From: Ruminococcus sp. | GTDB taxonomy: Bacteria > Bacillota > Clostridia > Oscillospirales > Ruminococcaceae | Assembly (NCBI GenBank): GCA_017471405.1 | Contig: JAFUTK010000006.1 | Coordinates: forward strand, 1-48,565 | DNA length: 48,565 bases | Reading direction: 5' to 3' | Shown: one piece after another, positions 18,476 through 26,968 of the stretch | How positions within the stretch are numbered: position 1 is the first letter of the stretch | How the letters are laid out: each line of letters opens with the position of its first letter | Notes under the pieces: generated by a model | Databases searched by the model: none | Told to the model about the DNA's origin: nothing | What the model saw: only the letters and a program-made list of their open reading frames with translations | Translations under genes and position numbers: made by a program

Positions 18476-19543
18476 ATGAACAAGGAATTATTTGAGGCGC
18501 TGAGCCTGCTGGAAAAGGAGAACAACATTGATGCTGAGAAGCTGATTGAAACGGTAAAGTCGGGCATAATGAAGGCTATCAAGAAGGACTATCCCAACTG
18601 CGAGAACATTTCTGTTGAGATAGACCCTGAGAGCGGGCACTTTGAGATGAAGATACTGAAAGAGATCGTTGAGGGTGAGCCGGAGGATCCGGACAATCAG
18701 ATCAGTCTTGACGAGGCGAGGACGATATCCAAGCGCTCGAGGGTCGGGGGGACATGCGAGATAAAGCTGAACCCGGCGAAGTTCGGACGTGTTGCGGCGC
18801 AGAACGCGAAGCAGTCCATAAAGCATGAGATAAAGGGCTTTGAGAGAGACAAGCTGATAGAGCAATACAAGGACAAGGTTTACGAGTGTGTACCGGCGAC
18901 GGTTCAGAAGGTAGAGCCTGCGACGCTGAACGCGGTAGTGACCATTGACCACAACGAGGTATATTTTATCCGCAAGGAGCAGATACCGGGAGAGGTACTC
19001 AAGCCGGGCGATGTTATACAGGTATATGTAGTAGGTGTATCGCAGCCGGACAAGAAGCCCTCCATCAGGATATCGAGGACACACAGGGAGCTTGTAAAGA
19101 GGCTGTTTGAGAGAGAAATTCCTGAGATCGCAGACGGAATAGTTGAGATAAGGGCTATTTCGAGAGTTGCGGGTGCCAGGAGCAAGATAGCGGTTATGAG
19201 CACCGACCCCAACGTTGACGCCATCGGCGCTTGCATAGGACCGGGCAAGTCGAGGATAACGGCTATTGTCAACGAGCTCAAGGGTGAGAAGATAGACATA
19301 ATTCTTTGGAGCGAGGACCCTGAGGAGTTCATAGCAAAGGCTTTGGCTCCGGCGGAGGTCAAGAGCGTTGAGATCTACGAGGACGAAGAGGTAAGGGAGT
19401 GCAGGGTCATCGTGCCGAACAATCAGCTTTCTCTTGCCATCGGAAATAAGGGACAGAACGCGAAGCTCGCGGCGGGGCTCACCGGCTACAGGATAGACAT
19501 TCTGCCGGAGGACCCGATACCGGAGGAGGACAGCGAGGAATAA
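18476..19543 (+). CDS. nusA: Transcription termination/antitermination factor NusA
   Basis: NusA binds RNA polymerase and nascent RNA and controls pausing, termination and antitermination. The protein (355 residues) has the N-terminal polymerase-binding domain, an S1 domain (about 135-200) and two KH domains, and lacks the C-terminal acidic repeats of proteobacterial NusA, as is normal in Firmicutes. KH2 has an intact GNKG (LSLAIGNKGQNAKLAAGLTGY). KH1 reads CIGPGKSRITAIVNELKGEKIDII, so the usual GPRG loop is GPGK and its second Gly is missing. The start at 18476 gives the family N-terminus MNKELFEALSLLEKEN; the frame is open upstream into the inverted repeat. It heads nusA-ylxR-ylxQ-infB. Confidence 0.96.
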   Translation: MNKELFEALSLLEKENNIDAEKLIETVKSGIMKAIKKDYPNCENISVEIDPESGHFEMKILKEIVEGEPEDPDNQISLDEARTISKRSRVGGTCEIKLNPAKFGRVAAQNAKQSIKHEIKGFERDKLIEQYKDKVYECVPATVQKVEPATLNAVVTIDHNEVYFIRKEQIPGEVLKPGDVIQVYVVGVSQPDKKPSIRISRTHRELVKRLFEREIPEIADGIVEIRAISRVAGARSKIAVMSTDPNVDAIGACIGPGKSRITAIVNELKGEKIDIILWSEDPEEFIAKALAPAEVKSVEIYEDEEVRECRVIVPNNQLSLAIGNKGQNAKLAAGLTGYRIDILPEDPIPEEDSEE

Positions 19544-19544
19544 A

Positions 19545-19814
19545 ATGAAGACGAAGAAGATCCCTATGAGGATGTGCTTAGGCTGCGGCGAGATGAAGCC
19601 AAAGCGGGAGCTTGTAAGGGTCGTCAAGAGCAAGGAGGGGGAGATATCCCTTGACCTTACGGGACGGAAGGCAGGCAGAGGCGCATATATATGTAAGGAT
19701 ACCGAATGTCTCAGAAAGGCACGCAAGGCGAGAAGATTTGAAAAGAGCTTTGAGTGCAGGATAGATGACAGCGTCTACGACAGTATGGAGGCAGAGCTTG
19801 ATGAAGAAGAATAA
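19545..19814 (+). CDS. ylxR: YlxR family RNA-binding protein (DUF448, RnpM)
   Basis: The 89-residue protein has the YlxR signature: RMCLGCGEMKPKRELVRVVK, then DLTGRKAGRGAYICKDTECLRKARK. YlxR proteins bind RNA and have been linked to RNase P modulation in Bacillus. The start lies one base after the nusA stop codon, and its end overlaps ylxQ by 14 bases. The C-terminus is acidic. Confidence 0.95.
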   Translation: MKTKKIPMRMCLGCGEMKPKRELVRVVKSKEGEISLDLTGRKAGRGAYICKDTECLRKARKARRFEKSFECRIDDSVYDSMEAELDEEE

Positions 19815-20139
19815 GACGGGTCTGCTGACTATCTGTATGAAGGCGGGAAAGCTGTTGCTGGGAATGGATATGGCTAAGGACACCTGCCGCAGCGGTGAAG
19901 CGCGGGCGGTATTTACAGCCAGCGACCTTTCCGACAAGAGCCTCAAGGAGGTAAGGTTTTACTGCGGGAGATACAAAGTAAAACTTTACGCGCTTGGAAT
20001 GACGATGGACGAGATTGGCACTGCGCTGGGAAAACGCAGCGGGATAGTGACGGTCACCGAAAAGGGCTTTGCGAAGTCGCTTTCCGAGGGGCTTGACGAG
20101 ATCGAGCCGCTTGATAACGATCGAATGGAGGAATATTGA
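19801..20139 (+). CDS. ylxQ: Ribosomal L7Ae-like protein YlxQ
   Basis: A member of the L7Ae/L30e/S12e family of K-turn RNA-binding proteins. The 112-residue protein begins MKKNKTGLLTICMKAGKLLLGMDMAKDTCRSG and includes ARAVFTASDLSDKSLKEVRFYC. The ATG at 19801 overlaps the end of ylxR by 14 bases; the upstream in-frame ATG at 19765 would overlap more and is not supported by a family N-terminus. infB follows after three bases. Confidence 0.92.
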   Translation: MKKNKTGLLTICMKAGKLLLGMDMAKDTCRSGEARAVFTASDLSDKSLKEVRFYCGRYKVKLYALGMTMDEIGTALGKRSGIVTVTEKGFAKSLSEGLDEIEPLDNDRMEEY

Positions 20140-20142
20140 TAA

Positions 20143-22650
20143 ATGGCAGCAACAAAGAAATACAAGCTTAATGAACTGGCTAAGGACTTAAAGCTGACGG
20201 GTCCGCAGCTGATAGAGTGTCTGGCGGCACTGGGCGGAGAGCCCAAGAAGACCGTTTCGGCGCTGACGCCCGAGGAGGTCAGCTTTGTCTTTGATTATTT
20301 CACGCTGAAAAATCAAGCGGAGAATTTTGACGCATTCTTTATGAATACTGTAAGGCCGGAGGGTGAGCCGGAGAGGGTCACCAAGAAGAAGGCTGTCAAG
20401 AAGGAGGAGCCTGCAAAGGCTGCGGAGCCTGAGGCGGCAAAGCCTGCCAAGGAAGAAAAGCCCGTAGAAAAGGCTGAGGAAAAGAAGGCTGAGGAGAAGA
20501 AGCCCGCAGAGGAAAAGAAGCCAGAGCAGCCCAAGCCAGAAAAGCGCAAGGAGCCCAAGAAGCAGGCCAAGAAGCAGGAGCACGGCGTAAAGACCTTTAT
20601 CGGAGGCTCGAAGTCCGGCTCGGACGAGGGATACACCGTATCCGAGGGCAGCGAGGGCGGCAGCAGGAGAAATGTTGACACCCGCGGCAGCTATGTTGAG
20701 CTGGACAAATACAATGAGAAGTATGACAACCTTGCCAACACCAAGCAGAACAGAAGCAAGGAGAACTTCCAGAAGAAGCAGAAGCTTACACAGAAGTCCC
20801 AGCAGTACAAGAAGCAGCAGAACCAGGGCGCCAAGAGGCGCGAGGGCGAGAGCGAGAAGGAGAGGCTGCGCCGTCTGGAGCTGGAAAAGGCAAGAAAGCA
20901 GCAGCTTAAGGTACTTATCCCTGATGAGATAACCGTAGGTGAGCTGGCTACACGTTTGAAGGTAACTGCCACAGAGGTCATCAAGAAGCTGATGGGTCTG
21001 GGCGTTATGGCATCCATAAACGAGACTATCGACTTTGACACTGCTGCGCTGGTAGCTGAGGAGCTGGGCGCAAAGGTGGAGAAGGAGGTTATCGTCACCA
21101 TTGAGGAGAGGCTCATCGTTGACGAGGAGGACTCCGAGGAAAATCTTGAGGAGAGAAGCCCTGTTGTTGTTGTAATGGGACACGTTGACCACGGCAAGAC
21201 CTCTATCCTTGACAGGATAAGAAATGCAAATGTTGCAGAGGGTGAGGCAGGAGGCATCACCCAGCACATCGGCGCTTATCAGGTATATTACAAGAACAAG
21301 AAGATAACCTTCTTAGATACTCCGGGACACGAGGCCTTCACCGCTATGAGAGCGAGAGGTGCTAATGTCACCGATATCGCAATACTTGTTGTTGCGGCGG
21401 ACGACGGCATCATGCCTCAGACTGTTGAGTCGATAAACCACGCTAAGGCGGCGGGAGTTTCCATCATCGTTGCCATCAACAAGATGGACAAGGAGGGTGC
21501 AGACCCTGAGAGAGTAAAGCAGGAGCTCACCGAGCACAGCCTTGTTGTTGAGGAATGGGGCGGCGACGTTATCGCTGTGCCTGTTTCCGCAAAGACGGGT
21601 ATGGGCATTGACGAGCTGCTGGAGAATATCCTGCTGGTGGCAGAGGTCAAGGAGCTCAAGGCAAATCCTCACAAGGCGGCAAAGGGTACCGTTATCGAGG
21701 CGAAGCTGGACAAGGGCAAGGGCCCGACCGCTACGCTGCTGGTCGAGGGCGGAACTCTGCACTCGGGCGATGTTATCATCGCTGGCACTGCTGTGGGACG
21801 TGTAAGGACTATGACCAACGACAAGGGCCACAAGATAGACAAGGCGGGCCCCTCCACACCTGTTGAGATAACAGGTCTGGCAGAGGTTCCTATGAGCGGC
21901 GACACCTTCAACGCTGTTGCGGACGAGAAGCTGGCAAGAGAGCTTGTTGAGCAGAGACGTCACCAGGCGAAGGAGGAGGAGTTCAAGAAGGCCAGCAAGG
22001 TAACTCTTGACAACCTGTTCAGCCAGATCAGCGAGGGCGAGATGAAGGAGCTTCCCATTATCGTCAAGGCTGACGTTCAGGGCTCGGTAGAGGCTGTTAA
22101 GCAGAGCTTAGAGAAGATCTCCAACGACGAGGTAAGAGTAAGGGTTATCCACGGGGCAGTGGGTGCTGTCAACGAATCTGATGTAATGCTGGCGAATGCG
22201 TCTAACGCTATCATTGTAGGCTTCAATGTAAGGCCCGACCCGGTAGCCAAGGAAAACGCGGAGAGAGATGGCGTGGATATCCGTCTTTACAGGATAATCT
22301 ACGATGCTATTGAGGAGATCACCACTGCTATGAAGGGCATGCTGGCTCCCAAGTACCGCGAGATCGACACTGCAAGAGTAGAGGTAAGGCAGGTATACAA
22401 GATCAGCTCTGTCGGAAACGTTGCGGGTGCTTATGTACTCTCCGGAAAGATCGGCAGGAACGATCTTATCAGAGTTGTGCGTGACGGCATCATCATTGCT
22501 GACGACAAGATGAGCTCACTCAAGCGCTTCAAGGACGATGTAAAGGAAGTCAACGAGGGCTACGAGTGCGGTATCACTCTGGAGAAGTTCACCGACATCA
22601 AGGAGGGGGACATCTTCGAGGGATACATTATGGAGGAATACCGCGAGTAA
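20143..22650 (+). CDS. infB: Translation initiation factor IF-2
   Basis: IF-2 is the GTPase that brings initiator fMet-tRNA to the ribosome. The 835-residue protein starts with an IF2-N helical domain ([22 protein letters not shown]), then a long low-complexity Lys/Glu/Pro/Ala-rich stretch (about 80-240). A second IF2-N domain (about 260-310) precedes the G domain with GHVDHGKTS (about 346), DTPGHEAF (about 392) and NKMD (about 446). Domains II to IV complete a normal-length protein. GGAGGAATATTG precedes the ATG. A partial inverted repeat copy separates it from rimP. Confidence 0.98.
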   Translation: MAATKKYKLNELAKDLKLTGPQLIECLAALGGEPKKTVSALTPEEVSFVFDYFTLKNQAENFDAFFMNTVRPEGEPERVTKKKAVKKEEPAKAAEPEAAKPAKEEKPVEKAEEKKAEEKKPAEEKKPEQPKPEKRKEPKKQAKKQEHGVKTFIGGSKSGSDEGYTVSEGSEGGSRRNVDTRGSYVELDKYNEKYDNLANTKQNRSKENFQKKQKLTQKSQQYKKQQNQGAKRREGESEKERLRRLELEKARKQQLKVLIPDEITVGELATRLKVTATEVIKKLMGLGVMASINETIDFDTAALVAEELGAKVEKEVIVTIEERLIVDEEDSEENLEERSPVVVVMGHVDHGKTSILDRIRNANVAEGEAGGITQHIGAYQVYYKNKKITFLDTPGHEAFTAMRARGANVTDIAILVVAADDGIMPQTVESINHAKAAGVSIIVAINKMDKEGADPERVKQELTEHSLVVEEWGGDVIAVPVSAKTGMGIDELLENILLVAEVKELKANPHKAAKGTVIEAKLDKGKGPTATLLVEGGTLHSGDVIIAGTAVGRVRTMTNDKGHKIDKAGPSTPVEITGLAEVPMSGDTFNAVADEKLARELVEQRRHQAKEEEFKKASKVTLDNLFSQISEGEMKELPIIVKADVQGSVEAVKQSLEKISNDEVRVRVIHGAVGAVNESDVMLANASNAIIVGFNVRPDPVAKENAERDGVDIRLYRIIYDAIEEITTAMKGMLAPKYREIDTARVEVRQVYKISSVGNVAGAYVLSGKIGRNDLIRVVRDGIIIADDKMSSLKRFKDDVKEVNEGYECGITLEKFTDIKEGDIFEGYIMEEYRE

Positions 22651-22654
22651 TTCG

Positions 22655-22790
22655 GAATGTGCACGCGGGTGCACAATGCGAACAAGTTCGCATACGAAGT
22701 CGCGTTACGCTCCCGTTGGTCGCTTTCAAGAGTTCGGGCGGCGCAGTTTTGTGCCCGCGGTCGTGACTGGGGCGTGAGCCGGAGGGAGTA
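22655..22790 (-). repeat. Intergenic repeat, copy 6 (inverted module D fragment)
   Basis: Relative to the other copies this fragment is reversed: CGTTACGCTCCCGTTGGTCG (about 22704-22723) is the complement of the end of module D, followed by the CGCGGTCGTGAC block. It also carries GTGCAC/GTGCAC (22659-22673) and a perfect hairpin TGCGAAC/GTTCGCA (22677-22692). Modules A-C are absent. It fills nearly all of the gap between infB and rimP. Confidence 0.75.
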
Positions 22791-22828
22791 AGAGCTGCTG
22801 CTGTATGCGGCGATGAATGGAGATATTT

Positions 22829-23293
22829 ATGAACACAGTTGAAAAGGTAACGGCGCTGGCGCAGCCTATATGTGACGAGCTGGAGCTTTTCCTCTGGGAC
22901 GTAAGGTTCGAGAAGGAGGGGGCGAGCTGGTATCTGAAGGTGCTGATAGACAAGGACGGCGGCGTTGATATGAACGATTGCGAGGCGGTCACCCGGCCGC
23001 TGAACAAGCTGCTGGACGAGACCGACCCTATTGAGCAGAGCTACATTTTAGAGGTCGGCAGTCCGGGGCTGGGCAGGGAGCTGAGGCGTCCGGAGCACTT
23101 CATTGCGTGCATAGGTGATGAGGTGAGGGTAAGGACCATCAGGCCAGTGAACGGTGAGAGGGATTTCATCGGGATACTGTACGCCTATGACAAGGACGGC
23201 TTTGTGATAGCGCAGTCGGAGCTTGAAGAAGACAGGCTGACGTTCAGGCAGCAGGACTGCGCGTATGTCAGGCTGAATGATGATCAGTTCTGA
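22829..23293 (+). CDS. rimP: Ribosome maturation factor RimP
   Basis: RimP assists 30S subunit maturation. The 154-residue protein has the N-terminal alpha/beta domain (FLWDVRFEKEGASWYLKVLIDKDGGVDMNDCEAVTRPLNKLLDE), the linker LEVGSPGLGRELRRPEHF, and a C-terminal SH3-like barrel. I chose the ATG at 22829 with GGAG six bases upstream rather than the one at 22817, which overlaps that site. In most bacteria rimP stands immediately before nusA; here it lies between infB and rbfA, after an inverted repeat fragment. Confidence 0.95.
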   Translation: MNTVEKVTALAQPICDELELFLWDVRFEKEGASWYLKVLIDKDGGVDMNDCEAVTRPLNKLLDETDPIEQSYILEVGSPGLGRELRRPEHFIACIGDEVRVRTIRPVNGERDFIGILYAYDKDGFVIAQSELEEDRLTFRQQDCAYVRLNDDQF

Positions 23294-23313
23294 AAAAAAT
23301 ACAAGGAGACAAA

Positions 23314-23685
23314 ATGAGCATAAAATCAGGAAGAATGTCCGAGGATATCAGGAGGATAATCTCGGCGAAGATGAGGGAGCTTAAGGATCCCAGACTGGGC
23401 GGGGGCGAGATGCTCACCATTGTCAGATGCGACGTCGCTTCCGACGGCAGCTTCTGCAAGGTGTATGTCTCAAGCCTTGAGGGCTTTGACAAGGCCAAGG
23501 AGGCTGTCAAGGGCTTCGAGAGTGCGTCGGGGTATCTCAAGAGGGAGATATCAAACGTGCTGGGGCTGAGAAAGGCGCCCGACCTTAAATTTATCGCTGA
23601 CGACTCGGCGGAGTATTCAGCGAGGATATTTGAAAAGCTGAAAAACATCAAAACGTCCGATAGTGGGGACGATGATGAAGATTAA
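23314..23685 (+). CDS. rbfA: Ribosome-binding factor A
   Basis: RbfA binds the immature 30S subunit and helps 16S rRNA processing. The 123-residue protein shows the KH-type core: GRMSEDIRRIISAKMRELKDPRLGGGEMLTI, then CKVYVSSLEG, then LRKAPDLKFIADDS. ACAAGGAGACAAA precedes the ATG. The C-terminus is acidic and overlaps the following tatD start by about 11 bases. Confidence 0.96.
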   Translation: MSIKSGRMSEDIRRIISAKMRELKDPRLGGGEMLTIVRCDVASDGSFCKVYVSSLEGFDKAKEAVKGFESASGYLKREISNVLGLRKAPDLKFIADDSAEYSARIFEKLKNIKTSDSGDDDED

Positions 23686-24448
23686 GTACTACGACATTGG
23701 GCTGAACCTTTTTTCATCGCAGTTTCGTGACCCGGAGGAGATACTCCGGGGGGCGTGGGACGGCGGTGTGCAGGTAATCATCACCGGGTCGGACATGGAG
23801 AGCAGTGAGAAAGCGGCGGAGTTTGTGAAAACTCACGAATGCTTCTGCACTGCGGGGCTTCACCCTCACGGCGCCGACAGGGGGTCGGAGCGGGACTTTG
23901 CCCGGCTTCGGGAGCTTTACTCGCAGGAGCGGGTAGTGGCTGTCGGGGAATGCGGGCTGGACTATGACAGGATGTTCTCCTCAAAGGAGGGTCAGCTTGC
24001 CTGCTTTGAGCGGCATTTAGAGCTGGCGGAGGAATGTGGCAAGCCGCTGTTTCTGCACGAGAGGGCGGCGTTTGAGGATTTCTCGGCGATGCTCTCAAAG
24101 CGTCCGGAGCTTTGCAGGAGGGCTGTTGTCCACTGCTTTACCGGAGGACGGCGGGAGCTGGAGAAATATCTGGAGCTGGGATGCTATATTGGCATCACCG
24201 GCTGGATATGCGATGAGCGCAGGTCACAGGAGCTGCGGGAGGCGGTTAGATATCTGCCGGAGGACCGGGTGATGATAGAGACCGATGCTCCCTACCTAAA
24301 GCCCAGAGGTATAAAGGGCTTGGGCAGGATAAATCTGCCGCAGTATGTTTGCTATGTGGCGGAGGCTCTGGCGGGATATATGGGTATCCCGGAGGAGGAG
24401 CTTATCCGGAGTGCGGCAGAGAACACGAGGAGATTTTTCATGGTATGA
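23675..24448 (+). CDS. tatD: TatD family metal-dependent nuclease
   Basis: A TIM-barrel metallohydrolase of about 257 residues that resembles E. coli TatD more than YcfH. The first motif is YYDIGLNLFSSQF rather than DTHAHL, and CGLDYDRMFSSKEGQ matches the CGLDFNRNFS form. Other family motifs are TAGLHPHGAD, LFLHERAAFEDF, VHCFTGG and ETDAPYLKPRG. Members degrade DNA or RNA from the 3' end. Starts at 23663 (GTG), 23672 and 23675 (ATG) are possible; the last gives the family-like MKIKYYDIGLN. It overlaps both neighbours, so it is in the same transcript as rbfA. Confidence 0.88.
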   Translation: MKIKYYDIGLNLFSSQFRDPEEILRGAWDGGVQVIITGSDMESSEKAAEFVKTHECFCTAGLHPHGADRGSERDFARLRELYSQERVVAVGECGLDYDRMFSSKEGQLACFERHLELAEECGKPLFLHERAAFEDFSAMLSKRPELCRRAVVHCFTGGRRELEKYLELGCYIGITGWICDERRSQELREAVRYLPEDRVMIETDAPYLKPRGIKGLGRINLPQYVCYVAEALAGYMGIPEEELIRSAAENTRRFFMV

Positions 24449-24795
24449 AGGGCAGGATAATATACTGCATCAATTTTATCTGGGCGGGTGTGGTGGCCTA
24501 CACATTCCCGATGTGCTTTGGGCTGATATATCTTTTTTTGACGGGTCATTCAAAGGGCTACGACTATGACCTGGGTGAGGAGAAGGATATTTCGGTTATG
24601 CTTGGGTTTGTGGGGCTGCTGATATGGCTCGCAATGGCGCTGCCCTCGAATATTTATGTTTTTCGCAAGACGCTTGGCAAGGGAAAGGCGTACCTGCTGA
24701 TACCGGCCTTGCTATATGCGGCGCTTGCCGTTACAAGTGTGGCGGTGGTGTTCGGCGGGTGGACGGAATACTCGAAGGAAATATTTAATATATAG
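24445..24795 (+). CDS. Small membrane protein of unknown function
   Basis: The 116-residue protein has three predicted transmembrane helices (about 4-27, 47-66 and 79-100 plus a hydrophobic end) and a short charged loop, HSKGYDYDLGEEKD. The ATG overlaps the tatD stop (ATGA), which suggests coupling. I do not recognise a family. The frame is open upstream within tatD, but that extension is a shadow. Repeat copy 7 follows its stop codon. Confidence 0.65.
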   Translation: MKGRIIYCINFIWAGVVAYTFPMCFGLIYLFLTGHSKGYDYDLGEEKDISVMLGFVGLLIWLAMALPSNIYVFRKTLGKGKAYLLIPALLYAALAVTSVAVVFGGWTEYSKEIFNI

Positions 24796-24814
24796 GGGTT
24801 TTGGGGGTTTTCTG

Positions 24815-25075
24815 ACGGGCGCCCTCAGATTGCTGGCAAAGGGACGGAAAAACGTTCGCTGCGCTCACTGTTTCCTGTGAGGCGGCGGGGGCTTGCCCCC
24901 GCCCTACGAGTGATAATGCTCGGCAAATTTTTAAAAGAGCGAAATGCGTCTCATTCTCAAGAATGCGGGCACTAGAGTTACATTGCGGACGAATGTGCGA
25001 GCGCGGCACAGAAGTTACAGTTCCGCAGGCACCCAAGCGACCAACGGGAGCGAAGCGCGAATTCGGTGGTGCACC
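24815..25075 (+). repeat. Intergenic repeat, copy 7 (inverted module C fragment joined to direct module D)
   Basis: The first part (about 24815-24885) is the reverse complement of module C: GGGCGCCCTCA, then GGACGGAAAAACGTTCGCTG and CACTGTTTCCTGTGA. From 24883 the sequence is direct module D, with the GGCGGGGGC/GCCCCCGCC hairpin (about 24884-24903), GAATGCGGGCAC and the AAGCGACCAACGGGAGCG block (about 25035-25052). It ends in a GTGCAC inverted pair (25066-25082). The junction of opposite orientations inside one spacer shows rearrangement between modules. Confidence 0.8.
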
Positions 25076-25100
25076 GTGTGCACAAGGAGTGTGTGTTCTT

Positions 25101-26048
25101 ATGGATTTTGCAGAGATAGGTAGATTTTTTGAGGAGCATGACTGCTATTCAATACTGACACATAAAAGCCCCGACGGCGATACGCTTGGGGCAGGCTTCG
25201 CTCTGTGCGCTTATCTGCGCAGTATGGGCAAGAAGGCCAACGTCCTCAACGGCGAGGGCTTCCCTTCAAGATACAGCTTTATGTACGAGGGGTACGAGCC
25301 TCAGGATTTTGAGGAAAAATGCGTCGTCGCCGTGGATATCGCCGATACCAGACTGCTGGGCAGCGGGCTGGCACAGTACGCCGAGCCCGGAAAAATCGAC
25401 CTCTGCATCGACCACCACATCTCCAACAAATACTATGCTAAGCAAAGCTACGTTGACGGCGAGGCCTCCGCAGCCTGCCTGATACTCTACGAGCTGTTCA
25501 AGGAGCTGGGAAGACCTATCAGCGACCTTATCGCCAAGTGCCTCTATACCGGCATCGCTACCGACACCGGCTGCTTCAAGTATGAGAATACCACCCCTAA
25601 GGCGCACATCGCCGCCTCCGAGCTGATACAGTACGACATCGGGTTCTCTATTATTAACCGGGAGATGTTTGACATCAAGAGCAAGGGGCGCATCGCTGCC
25701 GAAAAGCTGGTGATGGACAGTATGGAGTTCCTTTGCGGGGACAAGTGCGCCGTCATCGTTATGACCACCGAGATGATGGACCGCTGCGGCATCGAGCCGG
25801 CGGAGTTCGAGGGAATGGCATCTATTCCCCTTTCGGTGGAGGGCATAAAGATAGGAATTACCATCAAGCAGCGGCACGAGAATGTTTACAAGCTCTCGGT
25901 GAGGACCACCGAGGAGCTGGACGCGTCACGCTTCTGCCGGCAGTTCGGCGGCGGCGGGCATATCCGCGCGGCGGGCTGCGAGATACAGGGCACTCTTGAA
26001 GAGGTCAAGGATAAGGTGGCCGAGGCTGTTATGGGGCTGGGACTGTGA
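25101..26048 (+). CDS. nrnA: DHH-family phosphoesterase, NrnA-like oligoribonuclease/pAp phosphatase
   Basis: NrnA-type enzymes degrade short oligoribonucleotides and dephosphorylate pAp. The 315-residue protein has the DHH motifs HKSPDGDTLGAGFAL (about residues 23-37), VVAVDIADT, and the DHH motif itself in CIDHHISNKYY (about 104). The DHHA1 domain ends with GGGGHIRAAGCEIQG (about 285). The ATG at 25101 is preceded by AAGGAG 11 bases upstream; the longer upstream frame lies in repeat sequence. The last four bases overlap truB. nrnA, truB and ribF follow rbfA in this order in many Firmicutes. Confidence 0.92.
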   Translation: MDFAEIGRFFEEHDCYSILTHKSPDGDTLGAGFALCAYLRSMGKKANVLNGEGFPSRYSFMYEGYEPQDFEEKCVVAVDIADTRLLGSGLAQYAEPGKIDLCIDHHISNKYYAKQSYVDGEASAACLILYELFKELGRPISDLIAKCLYTGIATDTGCFKYENTTPKAHIAASELIQYDIGFSIINREMFDIKSKGRIAAEKLVMDSMEFLCGDKCAVIVMTTEMMDRCGIEPAEFEGMASIPLSVEGIKIGITIKQRHENVYKLSVRTTEELDASRFCRQFGGGGHIRAAGCEIQGTLEEVKDKVAEAVMGLGL

Positions 26049-26944
26049 CGGACAACAAGGAGCTCTGCGGGCTGATACCCGTATACAAGCCGGAGGGCTG
26101 GACCAGCTTTGACGTTATTGCAAAGCTGCGGGGGATACTGCACATCAGGCGTTTAGGCCACGCCGGGACGCTGGACCCTATGGCGACAGGGGTGCTGCCG
26201 GTGTTCGTCGGCAAGGCGACAAAGGCCTGCGATATCCTGCCGGACAGCGACAAGGCATATGAAGCGGGCTTTAAGCTGGGGATTTCCACCGACACGCAGG
26301 ATATCACCGGGAGGGTGCTGACCTCATCTGACAAAAAGGTATCTCGGGAGGACGTTGAAGCGGCGCTTTGCGGTTTCCGGGGAGAGATAATGCAGCTGCC
26401 GCCTATGTACTCGGCAGTGAAGGTCGGGGGGAAGAGGCTCTACGAGCTTGCCAGAGTGGGCAAGGAGATAGAGCGTGAGCCCCGAAAAATAACCGTCTAT
26501 GAGGCGGAGCTTAAGGAATACGGTGAAGAGACCCGGGAGGGCAGGCTGTTTATCAGCTGCTCCAAGGGGACGTACATAAGGACTATAATCCACGACCTGG
26601 GAGCGGCTCTGGGCTGCGGCGGGGCGATGACCTCCCTTTGCAGGGTAAGGGCTGCGGGGTTTGGCATTGACGAGTGCGTGACTATGGAGCAGCTCTCGGA
26701 GATGCCCCCGGAGGAGGCTGTAAGGCCGCTTATCAGAGCCTTTGAGGGCTACGCCAAGGCACATCTGGACGAGAGATGCACTGCTATGTACAAAAACGGT
26801 GTTAAGCTCAGCTCCGGGCAGGTGGGACTGGGCCGGACTTTTAAAAGAGATTTCTGCGTGCTGGGCTCGGACGGAGCGCTGCTGGGCATTGCCCGGATAA
26901 ACAGCGCCGAGGACGATGTAAGGGCGGTAAGGAATTTTTACTGA
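26045..26944 (+). CDS. truB: tRNA pseudouridine(55) synthase TruB
   Basis: TruB makes pseudouridine at position 55 in the T-loop of tRNAs. The 299-residue protein has the catalytic Asp (D44) in GHAGTLDPMATGVLPV, then LPPMYSAVKVGGKRLYELARVG and SKGTYIRTIIHDLG. The C-terminal part (about 230-299) is a PUA-like domain. Translation starts at a GTG overlapping the nrnA stop (GTGA), which indicates coupling. ribF follows after 24 bases. Confidence 0.96.
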   Translation: MTDNKELCGLIPVYKPEGWTSFDVIAKLRGILHIRRLGHAGTLDPMATGVLPVFVGKATKACDILPDSDKAYEAGFKLGISTDTQDITGRVLTSSDKKVSREDVEAALCGFRGEIMQLPPMYSAVKVGGKRLYELARVGKEIEREPRKITVYEAELKEYGEETREGRLFISCSKGTYIRTIIHDLGAALGCGGAMTSLCRVRAAGFGIDECVTMEQLSEMPPEEAVRPLIRAFEGYAKAHLDERCTAMYKNGVKLSSGQVGLGRTFKRDFCVLGSDGALLGIARINSAEDDVRAVRNFY

Positions 26945-26968
26945 GTTATTATCGGAGTGAGGACTTAA

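Noticed and set aside
18488-19726. 412-codon minus-strand frame opposite nusA and ylxR
   Set aside because: Antisense shadow of two certain genes; Leu/Arg/Tyr-rich with no recognisable domain.
20188-21267. 359-codon minus-strand frame opposite infB
   Set aside because: Leu-rich shadow of the Lys/Glu repeats of IF-2.
26945-26968. FMN riboswitch before ribF
   Set aside because: The gap to truB is only 24 bp, too short for a riboswitch.
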